Source: Hofstenia miamia (lineage: Eukaryota > Xenacoelomorpha > Acoela). Taken from it: a DNA stretch of 44,033 bases. Each line of letters opens with the position of its first letter. Position 1 is the stretch's first letter. The notes under the pieces were generated by a model that did no database searches, was not told the DNA's origin, and saw only the letters and a program-made list of their open reading frames with translations. The translations under genes were made by a program, and so were the position numbers. Shown in pieces: positions 19,436 to 30,239 of this stretch. The stretch is taken from the NCBI GenBank assembly GCA_004352715.1, contig SCFE01000037.1, positions 1 through 44,033 of the forward strand. The letters run 5' to 3'.

Positions 19436-20226
19436 ATCATTGTTGTTATGGTTTTTTTGTTCTACTAGTCCTAGAGCATCCCTTGGCAATGTGCTTCTTC
19501 CAGCTAACAGTTGATTTTGGAGTGGGTGTTTTTGACTTCTCAAATGACCAAACAGGAATAAGAACACTGTGCTAGTGAAACGGTGTATGCAAAATTTGCT
19601 CATTGCTCTAGGATTGGGTAGATTTGTGCTCAATGCCAAGAATGGAAAATGAGGATCCTTTGTGAATTAGAAGAATATGGAGTAGGACACAACCATCTTG
19701 TAATGACAGCCGTAAAATAAGATTGCACATGCTAATCAACTATGAGGCTGTTTGCGAGAATAACTAATTGTGTTATTTCCTCATAGCCTCTTCTTACACA
19801 TGAGTCACAACTTATTACCCACATTGAGAATTGCTTGTTACAACCATATTACATAAGTGCTATCACACATTTAACCTCAATCCCAAGAAAGTGATTTGTT
19901 ACCTATTGCAAGCAGAGCTGCACTGCTTATAAGAAAAGTGGGGGGACGCAATTTTCACCACAATATTTTGTCAAAATAAGAAACTACATGTAATTGTTTC
20001 AAATATATTTTTATTATCAAATACTACAGATATAAAATTACCATAATTCTAGAGCTTTCACTCCTTTCATGCTAATTAACAAATATGTAAGCTAAAGATG
20101 ATAAAATAAGCGTGGCGTAGCATAATTATTATGTCTATCTAGGCATTCTATGTTATACTAACACAAAAAAAATAAATCATTTCCAAACAATTTAATAGAA
20201 TTGGAATTTCGAATATTTAACTACTG
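19436..20226. other. Interval without recognised genes
   Basis: A 72-codon minus frame (19421-19639) overlaps a plus frame and neither shows a family signature. A G6 tract followed by GACGC occurs near 19941-19950. Confidence 0.35.
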
Positions 20227-21069
20227 TAGACCTTTAATTGCACAAATAGTAAAGCTTAGATAAAAGAAACCATCAATATTCATTTAGTTGCTATAGAACT
20301 TTATTTTTCAATAGAAATGCACACTGCTATTGTAGCATAATCCAATTAAATTGATAACATTGTAATGAAGAAGAAGAAAAACAATGTAAAACTCTAATCA
20401 GAAACTCAGATCAATTTATTAGAATTAGCACTAAATGATTTTGACAAATTGTAAAAGCAATTATCAGTCGCAATTAATTTGACAAAACGCATGTGGACAA
20501 TACGCTCTGCATTAATTTTAGCTAACCACGTAGTTCACGCAGAACTTAATTACGTAGACATAAGAAATCAATCTGCGACTGGTACTTGTTTAATTGGTAA
20601 ATATTGTTTAATGAAATTTTATATAAATAGAAACAAAGCGCTGTAAAGATGACGGAAATTTATCCTTTAGTAGTTTATCTATGCTTTGTGGTATTATTAA
20701 TTATATTTAAATGCGCAGCTAAGCATTCATTGTGTGTAATGATCGAGGGCTGTTTGTGAGGGATTGTTGTTAGATGTCAGCCTCGATAATTGCATGCAAA
20801 TAGGTTATGGCTAGGAATAGGAACGTTTTTCTCGTGCTTAGCTGGCTACCACTCATTGGTATTACATGTAGTAACAAGTATGTGAAAGGCTGATAGCCAC
20901 CATAGGTATGTTAATTACTAATACTATTTTATCTATCCAAATTAGTTGACCCTTAAGAGGCTGATAAGAGACCATGTTGATTATATCGTATCTATATGTA
21001 GGTTAGAAGCTGCCATAGTTTATAGTTATCTTTTTATCTTGTCTGCAGCTAGTGTTGTTCTTTTTATGA
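20227..21069. repeat. Uninterrupted counterpart of blocks P and Q
   Basis: Contains P (20227-20530) and Q (20472-21069) overlapping in one continuous, N-free stretch; this is probably the correct arrangement. An octamer ATGCAAAT (about 20794) and an AP-1 site TGAGTCA (21067-21073) occur. No coding region is recognised. Confidence 0.6.
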
Positions 21070-22374
21070 GTCAGTCATTATTGTATATATCTTTTAACTA
21101 AATGTAGGAAGCTGCTCTATTGTTATATTAGCTATTTTTAATTCGTGTAATAGCAGCTATTGTCACAGGTTGCAATATGTTATCTTATTCATACATTAGA
21201 GTAACACATATTGAGAATGAGAGTTAGGACGATTAGTGACTGGTATTTATTACACCGTAAGTAAGGCACACAACAGAACTCTTTCATTGAGACTGACCTG
21301 AGTTGCAGCGGATGAAACGATGGATGTTGATCAATGGAATTGATTGAACTGTTGAAGGACTGCGAACTGTCTTTGTGATATAGCTTCAGGAAAGTGTGCC
21401 CATCACACACTCTCTCTTGTTATTACCTTCGATTGTGCTACCTAAATAGTAGTGGTGAATTGTTACGCTAGTTTTGGAGTATTAATTAAGTTATCTCTAT
21501 AGTTGTACAACTACGAAAGAACAGTAAGAGTGAACGTACACATTACCCCGTATATTGGAATCTGTACTGTGTTGTATCTAAATCATACTCCGTTATTTTG
21601 CACATCCTTTGCCCGGGTGATGATGTTACACTATAATTGTTTTTGAATATCTCATTATGTCTCAGTAAATATAGATCGTAGCACTTAAATGATAAAATAC
21701 GGTCAATAAATCAGCCATTAGGGAAGACGCAACTTTTTAACCCCTTATCATACTTCTATCATTTGCAGCCCTATGCAGCCATTATTAAGACTGACTAAGA
21801 AACTATGTTTCTCGTTGGCCCTAAGCATTAGTAAACTAATGCATATGTTCCACAGCTTTTGGCTAGCATTTATGAGCCACATTTGCAATAGCAGACTCAT
21901 AAACGCATTCAACCAGGGCTGCCTATTGGGCACATGACACAGTATGAGCTTGTCTGGATTACTGCTGCTATAGCTGCTAGTCTAAAATTATAATTCCTAC
22001 TCCCAAATTTTTTACATAAATGCAATAGAGCAAAGTGCTATAACAAAACAGTGTTATAATGATGTTGTTTGGCGGCTAAATAAATGTATCAATGCTAATT
22101 ATCTTAGCCAATTACTGCTAAACTAATCAATCATGTGTTGTGATTAATTTCATGATTTGTAAATGCTCGAGAGTAGAAATAGATTCAAACCCAATTCACG
22201 CGTAGTGCACATTCAAGCGATTTGCTAATCATTGAAAAAAGCGATAATACGTCGGAATACAATTATTTCGCGACTTCTGAAGCACAATAATAGATTTCCA
22301 TGACATGTTTCTGTATCTTTATAAAATTATTGGTGTTTATAAAATTTGGCACCGTGGCCAGTCCGACCCTGCTG
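21070..22374. other. CpG-bearing intergenic sequence
   Basis: No recognised gene. Minus frames at 21189-21410 and 21748-21933 have ordinary composition but no family signature. In the second area another frame reads LVECVYESAIANVAHK, which looks protein-like but is interrupted by stops; a decayed transposon fragment is possible. Confidence 0.3.
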
Positions 22375-22433
22375 CGTCCCCCACGTTCCCCCTAAATTTA
22401 TTAAAAAAATAAGGGGGAACGCCGTCCCCCACG
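22375..22433. repeat. GC-rich hairpin bounded by an 11-bp direct repeat
   Basis: CGTCCCCCACG occurs at 22375-22385 and 22423-22433. Between them GTTCCCCCT (22385-22393) pairs with AGGGGGAAC (22412-22420) around an AT-only loop. Striking in ~30% GC surroundings. It looks like a tiny foldback insertion with target duplications, or the end of a larger element; neither is proven. Confidence 0.6.
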
Positions 22434-22614
22434 AGTGCAGGCCTGATTGCAAGTCAGGGTATATGATGGTCAATGTCATAACCCAACAAGGTTTTCCAAT
22501 AATTTAGAGAACTTAACCCTATCTCGCAGAGTTGGAACCGGTACACGTCGGATCGGGGTAAGCAATTTTGTTATGCCGGTTGACGCTGTCAAATTTGCAT
22601 ACTACAGGTTTTCC

Positions 22615-22782
22615 CATTTGAAAGTGTCTATTTCTCAATTGAGAATGTCCTTTACTCAAATGAAAATATCTGTTTCTCAAATGGAAATGTCTACTTCTCA
22701 ATTGAAAATGTCCTTTACTCAAATGGAAATATCTCTTCCTCAAATGAAAATGTCTATTTGTCAATTGAAAATGTCCAGATAT
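22615..22782 (+). repeat. Eight 21-bp tandem repeats in left arm
   Basis: Units start every 21 bp from 22615 with consensus CAAWTGRAAATGTCYNTT followed by three bases. Each unit begins with an E-box-like CANNTG (CATTTG, CAATTG or CAAATG). CAATTG occurs in units 2, 5 and 8, giving a 63-bp higher-order period. Because 21 is a multiple of three, all frames without stops stay open; the apparent heptapeptide-repeat proteins are a by-product. Confidence 0.9.
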
Positions 22783-22932
22783 TTTTATCATTCAATTATC
22801 AAAAAATACTAATTAAAATATTTATATCATTTTAAATATCTAATTGATATTAAAATAATACAATATTAATTATTATTTACTGAAAAATATTAATTATAAT
22901 ATTTTATAATATTTATTATAATATTTATATTA

Positions 22933-23124
22933 TTAGAAGCCAATGTCAAATATGCGCTTTCTTTCCGGAGAATAGTCTTTTTGTGCAATACGTTTAGCTG
23001 TGCTATATTTAATTCCAAGGCTTTTGGATAGGGCAAAAATGTTTTCACCTGATCTTGAAGCACTGATAATTCTATCTTTGTCTACTTTGGATACTCTGTT
23101 ATAGCTACGTCGTTCTTCAGTCAT
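22933..23124 (-). CDS. Small helix-turn-helix protein, transposase DNA-binding-domain type
   Basis: ATG at 23124-23122, TAA at 22935-22933, 63 residues beginning MTEERRSYNRVSKVDKDRII. The core DRIISASRSGENIFALSKSL then GIKYSTAKRIAQK reads as a helix-turn-helix of the sort found at the N-terminus of Tc1/mariner/IS630-type transposases (RxRIxxAxxxGxxxxxxAxxLGIxxSTAxxI). Nothing resembling a DDE domain follows: the frame ends in ERKRIFDIGF and then 80 bp of almost pure A/T. It is therefore either the stump of a transposase left after internal deletion, or a stand-alone DNA-binding protein that might recognise the repeats in the arms. The frame upstream of the ATG is open into the arm but lacks another ATG. 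Family known, function inferred. Confidence 0.55.
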   Translation of the reverse strand: MTEERRSYNRVSKVDKDRIISASRSGENIFALSKSLGIKYSTAKRIAQKDYSPERKRIFDIGF

Positions 23125-23212
23125 AGTATTAAAAAGAATCAATAATATCAATTAGATATTTAAAATGATATAAATATTTTAATTAGTATTTTTTGATAAT
23201 TGAATGATAAAA

Positions 23213-23380
23213 ATATCTGGACATTTTCAATTGACAAATAGACATTTTCATTTGAGGAAGAGATATTTCCATTTGAGTAAAGGACATTTTCAATTGAGAA
23301 GTAGACATTTCCATTTGAGAAACAGATATTTTCATTTGAGTAAAGGACATTCTCAATTGAGAAATAGACACTTTCAAATG
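23213..23380 (-). repeat. Eight 21-bp tandem repeats in right arm
   Basis: Mirror copy of the left array, apparently identical on the opposite strand, making 16 units per element. Confidence 0.9.
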
Positions 23381-23643
23381 GGAAAACCTGTAGTGAGCAG
23401 GGCTGTAGTCGAGAATACACGCTTGTATACGCCGCATACCTTCCACTTAAAATGATCTATTAGCATATAACCGCAGAAAATTATAACGTTTATATGAGTA
23501 TACTTAGGTATAATCTGCCGCAATTGATATTGAGTCGATTTGAGTCTGAAAATTAAGTCAATTACTTTATTGAAATTAGTTATTATAAGCCGTTTAGAAG
23601 GAAATATATTTCATATTTTAAATATTGGTACTGGTACTGCCTA

Positions 23644-23937
23644 AAAAATGTTGCGGCAAAAAGGGTTTATGCAGTACTGGAGTTCAACTGTAATATATTC
23701 AAGAATGCTTCATGTATGTATAATTTTAATTGCGTATTGTTGAATTGGGTGCAAAGTGAACATACAATTTATTGCACTGTAGATGAAAGTGCAAACAAAT
23801 TGAAGAAAATGAAAAATCTGGAAAATTTCTTGGAAGATTTTTACATTTTTATTGATAAAACTTGCAAACACATGGCAAGAAATATCGAGATTAATTCAAA
23901 AACGCAATATTACGTATTTATCAATTTTTTAACATAG
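23644..23937 (+). other. Unrecognised ~97-codon open frame
   Basis: Open from after a TAA near 23643 to the TAG ending at 23937, with KNVAAKRVYAVLEF at the start and a Lys/Asn-rich charged middle (DESANKLKKMKNLENFLEDF). First ATG at 23716. Residue choice looks protein-like, but no family is recognised; it may be an exon or an element fragment. Confidence 0.25.
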
Positions 23938-24740
23938 TCCAAAAAATGCTACTAATAACATTAAAAAATAGTTTACCAATTATTACTATCATAATCAGTT
24001 GACTTACCCCGGAGGCAAATTTCCGAAATATGACAAGAAGCAAGCATACAAATCTAGACTAACCAGAACTATTTTATCATTGAGAGAGTAGCCATAAATT
24101 TGTAATATTTTTTAATAACCCAAAAATTTTGAATAAAATAAGAGTTAAAAATTTTTTAGTTGATGTATTTAGAATTAGTATAACTTTCATGAATAAATTT
24201 GAGATTTCATTGTATTAATGTATTACATTTTGAGAAAAATTTGAAATAGAAAAAACGCCATTCACAATGCATTGTTTTAAATTGGAGACTCTATAAAAAC
24301 ACAATGATAAAATTTATATCGAAACATACTGGTACAATAATACTGCAACTACTGTCAGCTGATGAGTATTACCACTATTTTGGATTTTACAACAAATTTT
24401 TATAAACCAATACAAATAAATTTATGTGATACAGTAATAACTTAATTCAAGAAAAATTTAAAAATCTTTGCAAGGGAATCACGAACATGATATTTCTTTT
24501 TACTAAATTTTCCAAATCCTTTTAAGAAATCCTCGAAAAAATCTGGATAATTTCTTTTATAAAACTTTCAAAATCTTTGAAAGAACTCAATTAATTAGGA
24601 TTTATTCAAAAAATTTCAAGATTTTCCAAGTTTTCAAGCTAGGGATGTCGCTTCCATATCATAAGTGGCCATTGTAGCTTTTATTATTTTTGCTTCATTA
24701 CCACATACGGTTTTAGCAACTTTTTTGTTGTGTCCTTGAC
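23938..24740. other. AT-rich flank of the Tc1-type element
   Basis: Noncoding by eye, with repeated AAATTTT/AAAATTT-type strings and no recognised feature. Confidence 0.35.
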
Positions 24741-24742
24741 TA

Positions 24743-24767
24743 TAGTTGGCTGCAAAAAAATGAGACT
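24743..24767 (+). repeat. Left TIR of Tc1-type element
   Basis: Begins TAGTTGGCTGC and ends TGAGACT; pairs with 26007-26032. Confidence 0.9.
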
Positions 24768-24861
24768 AGAAAAATGGCATATTACTTTTGAACTACTGAA
24801 CGTAACAACTCATGAAAGGTAAGATTTTAAAGATACATTAAAGGACTATAAGTAAAAAGCA

Positions 24862-25801
24862 TCAAAGTCTAATTTGTTTTCCTCCTGTAGAAATAACTTC
24901 ATTCAAACGAACTGAAACTGATTTCATTAAATTGGACTTCATTTCAGATGTCAAAATGTTTTGACTTTCTTGGATTTTTTCTTTTAAATCGGATATATTT
25001 TTCGGATTGTTCTTCTCAACGTCATTTTTCAATATCTGCCACACGTTTTCGATTGGAGAAACATCAGCAGAACTTGGTGGCCATTGCAAAAACTGGATAT
25101 TATTTTCAGAAAACCAATTTTTTGTCTTTGCTGACGTGTGCGGGGTTGCTCCGTCCTGTTGGAGTATCCATCCATCATCATATAAAGCATCAGCATAAGG
25201 CATAAATTCAGCTATAATTTGGCAATATCTTTGACTGTCGATTGTGGCTTTTCCGTCTAAAATTTTCAAATAAAACCCACGATAGGAAAGTGCTCCCCAA
25301 ACCATAATTTTTTGGTCGAACTTTGGAACCGCTTTTGTTGGTCTTGGACATTTCTTTGACGACCACACTTGTACTTTGTTTCTGTGTAGTTGAAATACGC
25401 ACTCATCAGTTATCCAAACATCTTCAAAAGTGTAGTCTTTCCAATCTTTCACGAAATTTAATCTTTTTTCTTGATGTTCTTTTGTAATCAGAAGTCGATT
25501 TTTTCTTCCAATTTTTGTAACTCCACTTTTTTTCAGTGTTCTCTGAACTGTGCTTTCATGCACAGAGATGTCGGCTTCAGTTTGAAGTCGGTTTGAAATT
25601 TTTTCCCAGAAATATAGGGATTTTTGAGAGCAATGTGACTGTTTTCTGAATGAATTTTCTAATAATTTTTCGAGGGCGTCCACTTCCTTTTCTTCTTTTG
25701 AGAGATTCTCCTTGTCGAATTTTTTTCAGCTTTCGAAAATAAGTTGATCGAGAAATTTGCGATGTCGCAAAGGCGTTTTCAAGCTGTTCCAACGTTTCCA
25801 T
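24862..25801 (-). pseudogene. Tc1/mariner-type DD34E transposase, one frameshift
   Basis: Start chosen at ATG 25801-25799 (METLEQLENAFATS...), since the frame further upstream offers no ATG. The first frame gives an N-terminal HTH and the basic GRPR-type linker (RRKGSGRPRKI) and drifts out of register around 25640-25665. A second frame carries on to the stop at 24864-24862. The catalytic core is complete: Asp in WITDECVF, Asp in QQDGATPHT and Glu in SPIENVW, with 34 residues between the second Asp and the Glu (DD34E). No other stop interrupts either frame. By family knowledge it binds the TIRs and cuts and pastes the element at TA. The single shift makes this copy inactive unless it is an assembly error. 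Base use is CpG-normal, indicating relative youth. Confidence 0.92.
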
Positions 25802-26006
25802 TCCGAAGAAATCAAGTAGAAAGTTTGCAAAGCAAAACAATTTGTTTGGTAAGTGTTTTCAAATAATTACGAAGTACCAGTTTAATTAATTAACTTTTTT
25901 GTTTGACCATTTTAAAGTTCACAAAATTCTCGTTGTCTTTTATTTTTATAGTTTTCCTCTAAAACGTCTCAATACGTTTCCACAAAGCGTGAAAAAATAG
26001 GTGTTC

Positions 26007-26032
26007 AGTCTCATTTTTTTTGCAGCCAACTA
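26007..26032 (-). repeat. Right TIR of Tc1-type element
   Basis: Reverse complement of the left TIR with one extra A/T in the homopolymer. Confidence 0.9.
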
Positions 26033-26034
26033 TA

Positions 26035-29000
26035 TATAGTAATATTTTCTTAAAATTATAGCATTCCTAAAAGCTAGTGCTACCCTGTTTTTACAAAATT
26101 TGCTCGGTTTCGGTTTTCCTTCACATCAAAACCGCGTTTTCCGTTGTTTGAACCAATTATTATCCCAATTAATAAACCGTTATTCAAGAGATACATTTTC
26201 ATAACACTGAGTTAAGTCGAAAATAAATTAAATCAAATGTGCATACATTTCAAAAATAACTTATTATTACTCAACATTGCACTAAACCAAGGCCTACTTT
26301 AATCACCAATATATATTTTTTTGCTTGTATGGAAATGGTGCAAAATTTTCTCCAAATATGCAATACAAATTATTGTAAAAATTTCCTTCAAATTTGTTTA
26401 CCTACAGCCATTGTATTTGATTTCCAACATAAAAAGGGTTCATCAAACAATTAAAGGATTTACCAAGCAAAAAATTACATTAATTTTCTAGAAATATTTC
26501 ATCTCAAGGTAGAAAGCTTAGATTTACATTTCTGCTTGTATAGATTTATATTAACTGATTCTTTATCGCGTCAAATCTTAAATTTTGGTATGCAGAAAAT
26601 GATTATTTATTGTTAATGTCATCATTATATTTGAATGTGGTTTTTGCAATTTTCAAGAAATCAAAGCGCTTTAAAAAATACATGGATGTGTAAAATAGCT
26701 AATTCTTTGATTTTGGTGAATTAAAGTGATTTCCTGCATCAAATCTTGGTCTGTGGCGAAGTGTGTTTGCTGCCTCATTTTTGTTAATTTTATTCCAAAT
26801 CACCAGGCCGTGATTACAGTATAGGGCTTGACTAAGATCAGCCCAAATGCAAAAGATGACATATAAATTATAAGCAATGTGGTGAAAAATAATATTTACA
26901 TTTTAAAATTGACATTAGTATCATATACTCTTCTAAATTTCAACCTAAGTTTTTAATTTCAGTGTGTAGATCTTATTTTAAGTTTCTAAGATACCCAAAT
27001 TTGGTTAACAAACTTAAACATTAAAGGAATGTTTTTGGTAAGCATCATAAAATGGGCCGAATTGGCATTAATTTAAATGGCACAGTCGAATTTCGGCCGG
27101 GCTTGGGCAAAGGTTTTTGGGAAATATCCCCCTCTGAGTTAGCAAAGATATACATGCATATGAATTGTGCTGTGGAAATCTGTGGTTTCCCAAGGAAAAC
27201 TTTATGGGCAGAGGTGAGGTGGAAATCAAAATTCTACCCGTGGACAATCCTGGTGTACAATGTATGTTTAACAATCGTCAAGTGCACCAAATTATATCAT
27301 TTTCGTTTTCGGTCTTTTTGCAAAATATGTGTCGCATACGCTGTTTTTGAATGGGCAATTAGTGTATATCTACTGCAAATTTTAGGACTACACATCTGCT
27401 AGTGAGCACTGCGAGTGGCCACTTAGACCCTAAACCCACAGATTATTTTAGTGCAGAATTCGTAAGATTATCTGTTGTGATTAAATATGTTGTACAAACC
27501 ACCAGTGATTTATTCCTTGCGTTCTTATTAGCATAACATGCCTTTGCTTCTGTTGTGCTCTCTGTGATGACAACGACTTCTTAGGAAAATGTAGGTAAAG
27601 AATATCACGTAAATGTGGCAACCATAAAGACGTTGAGGATAGGCCTTTTTTCTTAGACGCTAATGAGAAATCTGTGTATGTTTGCGGGCTAAAAAGCAAG
27701 ATCATGAAGATCTCAGACAATATAGGTACATAAAAGCGAAATTGTTTGAAATCATTTAGGAAGTGTTTTTCATTTTAAAAAGTACATTAAAATGCAAAAC
27801 AGAATTCCGCACTGACCCGGCCTGCTTACCGGCCAATAGTAATCAGTAAAGGCATGATTTTAGATTTTAACGGGATTTTGACAGTCAGAATTAATGTTAT
27901 TATCCAAACCTCCTTGTTTTAGTTTTTGCCAAAGATTAGTAGGAACAAAATTCTTCTTATGTTTTAATATTATTTAAAGTAATAAAAGTAGTATTACTGC
28001 CATTATATTGAACTCCAGTTTTATGTATTGGATTGGTATTATATTAGAATTTATTGTTGCAACTTTCCTACATGATATTCAAAGGTCTAATCACCCATTT
28101 TTGTCCGTAAACTCAAAATATCGGGCCGAATTTAATATTCATAGGCCAACACCTCACATTTCCAATAAACTAGTCTAACCTACGGGCTAGCGCGTTCTTG
28201 GTACAGGTAGATACTTAAATTTTACCAAAATATATGGCCTACACAATGTATATCATATTGTTTGACAGTGAATTTGTTGTGGTGTAGATAACGTTTTGGA
28301 AATCTAAGTCTTTCCAGTTTCTCAGCCGAATTGCAGGAAAAGTATTCGTGATAGCAGAAGCCGTGTATGACTACCACTTCTCTTCTGAAAGGACAGATTT
28401 TTCCTTAAAATCTTACACTTTTAAAGGAAGATGATGTTGAAGCACGTGTTGTCCTACTAGAAACAAGATTTGACAAACATATTTAGAATCTCAATATGTA
28501 ATGACAATTTGCATACGTTTTAAATTTAAAGAACAGTCTAATTTGAGAATATAACTTTCTTAATCTTTACCCTTCTGTGTTCTCTTTCCTTAACTTTGAG
28601 AAAATATCCCTATCGCGTAGCAAATATCAAATACCGGATGCCGGTCGCAAGTCGTCAAAATTCTGTATAAATAGACCGGTTGACCGGGCAGGTTATAGCC
28701 GGTCGAAAAACGGCTTGGTCGGTTCAGTCTCGACCGGAACGTTTTTTCAAAAAGCGGAGGGATGTTTCAAGTACAAAAATACTCAATTAAGATGCGATAT
28801 ATAAACAACTTGATTATACGATGACATTAATAAAATATTAGTTGGTTTTTGTATAGAATAAAATGAAAAAATCTTAAAAAATAATCATAAAATTAATACT
28901 GCATTCAATGATTTGTTTTCCTAATATATGCTTAGAAAAAGTAAAAACTGAGTGTTAAAATTTTTTTAAATTAGAGATATACCATTATTTCTTAAGAAGG

Positions 29001-30239
29001 GGGGTTGTAGAAGCACCACTTGACTGAGATACGGTTAAATCTCTGCTTCAAATCCCTTAATAATCATCATTAATGAATCAAATATAAGGCCTCTGATAAA
29101 TTTTATGTAAAACTATCTACAGAAACACATAAAATCTGATATTACTTTGGATTATTTTTTTACAATATTAATAGGTATAAACAGAAAGCAATTATTTTTG
29201 CTTTAGCAGAAAAAATGTCAACAAAGGTTAGCATAAGCTTTGTTTTGCAATTAACATTTAGGTTGAAATATTTTGAGGACTTTTCTAGTGCAGCGTGATA
29301 GCCATTTTCTGTCAGGAGAATGATGTAATTTCGGATCTTAAGATATCCTCTTCCCCATTGAACTTTCAAAATGGCTTGCTGGATAACTCAGTCCATGACT
29401 CACTAAAATTCTTTCATTCTGAACACTTTACAAGCACTTTAAAATTCATGTAGATAATGTGCTTATTTGAATATCACTGCTTTCAGTTGAATCGAAAATT
29501 CATCAAGTTCTAGAAAAATCTCGTAAGAACATGTAGAAAAGAGCATTCAATTCTCACATATGATCCTACTGCCACTATTCAAATAGTTTAGTGTCCAGGC
29601 ATGCAAATACAATTTCACATCATTCTCTAGACTGTGGTGGGAGCGGATCAAAATTTTAAGAAACCGAGCACTGTAGTTACACCTGGATTTCAAAACAGTC
29701 ACATTCCAAATTCCCGACCTGGACAAAAGCATTTCGGATTTGCACAAAACACAAATTCAAAAATATTTATTTTTTAACAATAACTAAGTATACGAAAAAA
29801 CGTAAGTCATACGAATTTCAAATTTATATAAACTGAAGGACTGACTTTCAGGTACTTAGACACCCTTAATATATGACGAATAAATCGGATTCTCTAAGAA
29901 TCCATAGATGAATTTTTTACAACAATGAAACCCACCACGTGTTCAATTCTGTTATGATGAACATTAGTAAACATTCTTAGCAAAATATTGAGTAGCATTA
30001 TTACTTCACATAGTGTTGTGGGTTATCGACCAAAATTGTGCCAGACATTTGAATATTTTATAAATCTATTCCTGTTTAGAATTCCTTGTAAGATTAAGAT
30101 ACACAAAAACAATTGTTGAAGTCCATACTGTTTTACGTAATATCTTAGCAAAATGTTCATTTCTACTATATGATTAGCAATCTTATTTTCATAAAAGACC
30201 TAATTTACTTATAGAAATAATTTTACTACCTAAAAATAG
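26035..30239. other. Long AT-rich stretch with only weak coding hints
   Basis: No family recognised. Frames of some complexity: 27052-27402 plus (116 codons, overlapping other open frames on both strands) and 27481-27720 minus (79 codons; on that strand TTGCTTTTTAG at about 27692-27702 precedes PQTYTDFSLASKKKGLSS, acceptor-like). A cluster of six CCGG sites lies at 28634-28737. Short inverted motifs GGCCGAA/TTCGGCC lie at 27055-27104. None is strong enough to call a gene. Confidence 0.3.

Larger units (their letters stand above)
22605..23390. mobile_element. Palindromic TA-flanked element with 248-bp inverted arms
   Basis: Left end TA|CAGGTTTTCCCATTTG at 22603/22605, right end CAAATGGGAAAACCTG|TA at 23390/23392. 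The arms 22605-22852 and 23143-23390 are reverse complements with no mismatch that I can find. CAGG termini and TA flanks fit the IS630/Tc1/mariner superfamily. The 290-bp centre has an extremely AT-rich stretch (22853-22932) and a small HTH ORF on the minus strand, but no catalytic domain, so mobility would need a transposase in trans. Identity of the arms implies a recent insertion or arm-to-arm conversion. Confidence 0.85.
24743..26032 (-). mobile_element. Tc1/mariner-superfamily DNA transposon, near full length (1290 bp)
   Basis: Terminal inverted repeats of about 25 bp: left 24743-24767 (TAGTTGGCTGC then A7 TGAGACT), right 26007-26032 (AGTCTCA T8 GCAGCC AACTA), differing only by one base in the A/T run. 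TA dinucleotides at 24741-24742 and 26033-26034 are the expected target duplications. It encloses one transposase gene on the minus strand. Size, TIR length and TA target all fit Tc1/mariner. Confidence 0.93.

Noticed and set aside
18712-21069. Recent segmental duplication or LTR pair
   Set aside because: The extra copies start and end at single Ns and appear identical, which fits unmerged contigs better than biology; no TG..CA ends or target duplications were seen.
22447-22812. 121-codon protein with heptapeptide repeats (QMKMS-type), and similar frames at 22519-22791 and 23160-23455
   Set aside because: These are by-products of the 21-bp DNA repeat, which is a multiple of three and lacks stops; frames are open on both strands, so there is no coding evidence.
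22615-23380. CRISPR-like array
   Set aside because: The 21-bp units are contiguous without unique spacers, lie in inverted arms, and the genome is animal.
24948-25205. Plus-strand ORFs of 63-85 codons
   Set aside because: They are antisense to the DD34E transposase core.
27052-27402. 116-codon ORF as a gene
   Set aside because: Open frames occur on both strands at the same place, there is no family signature, and no splice context is convincing.
28998-29060. tRNA-like stretch (TCTGCTTCAAATCCC)
   Set aside because: The T-arm resemblance is weak; no matching acceptor stem, D-arm or anticodon arm could be built by eye.
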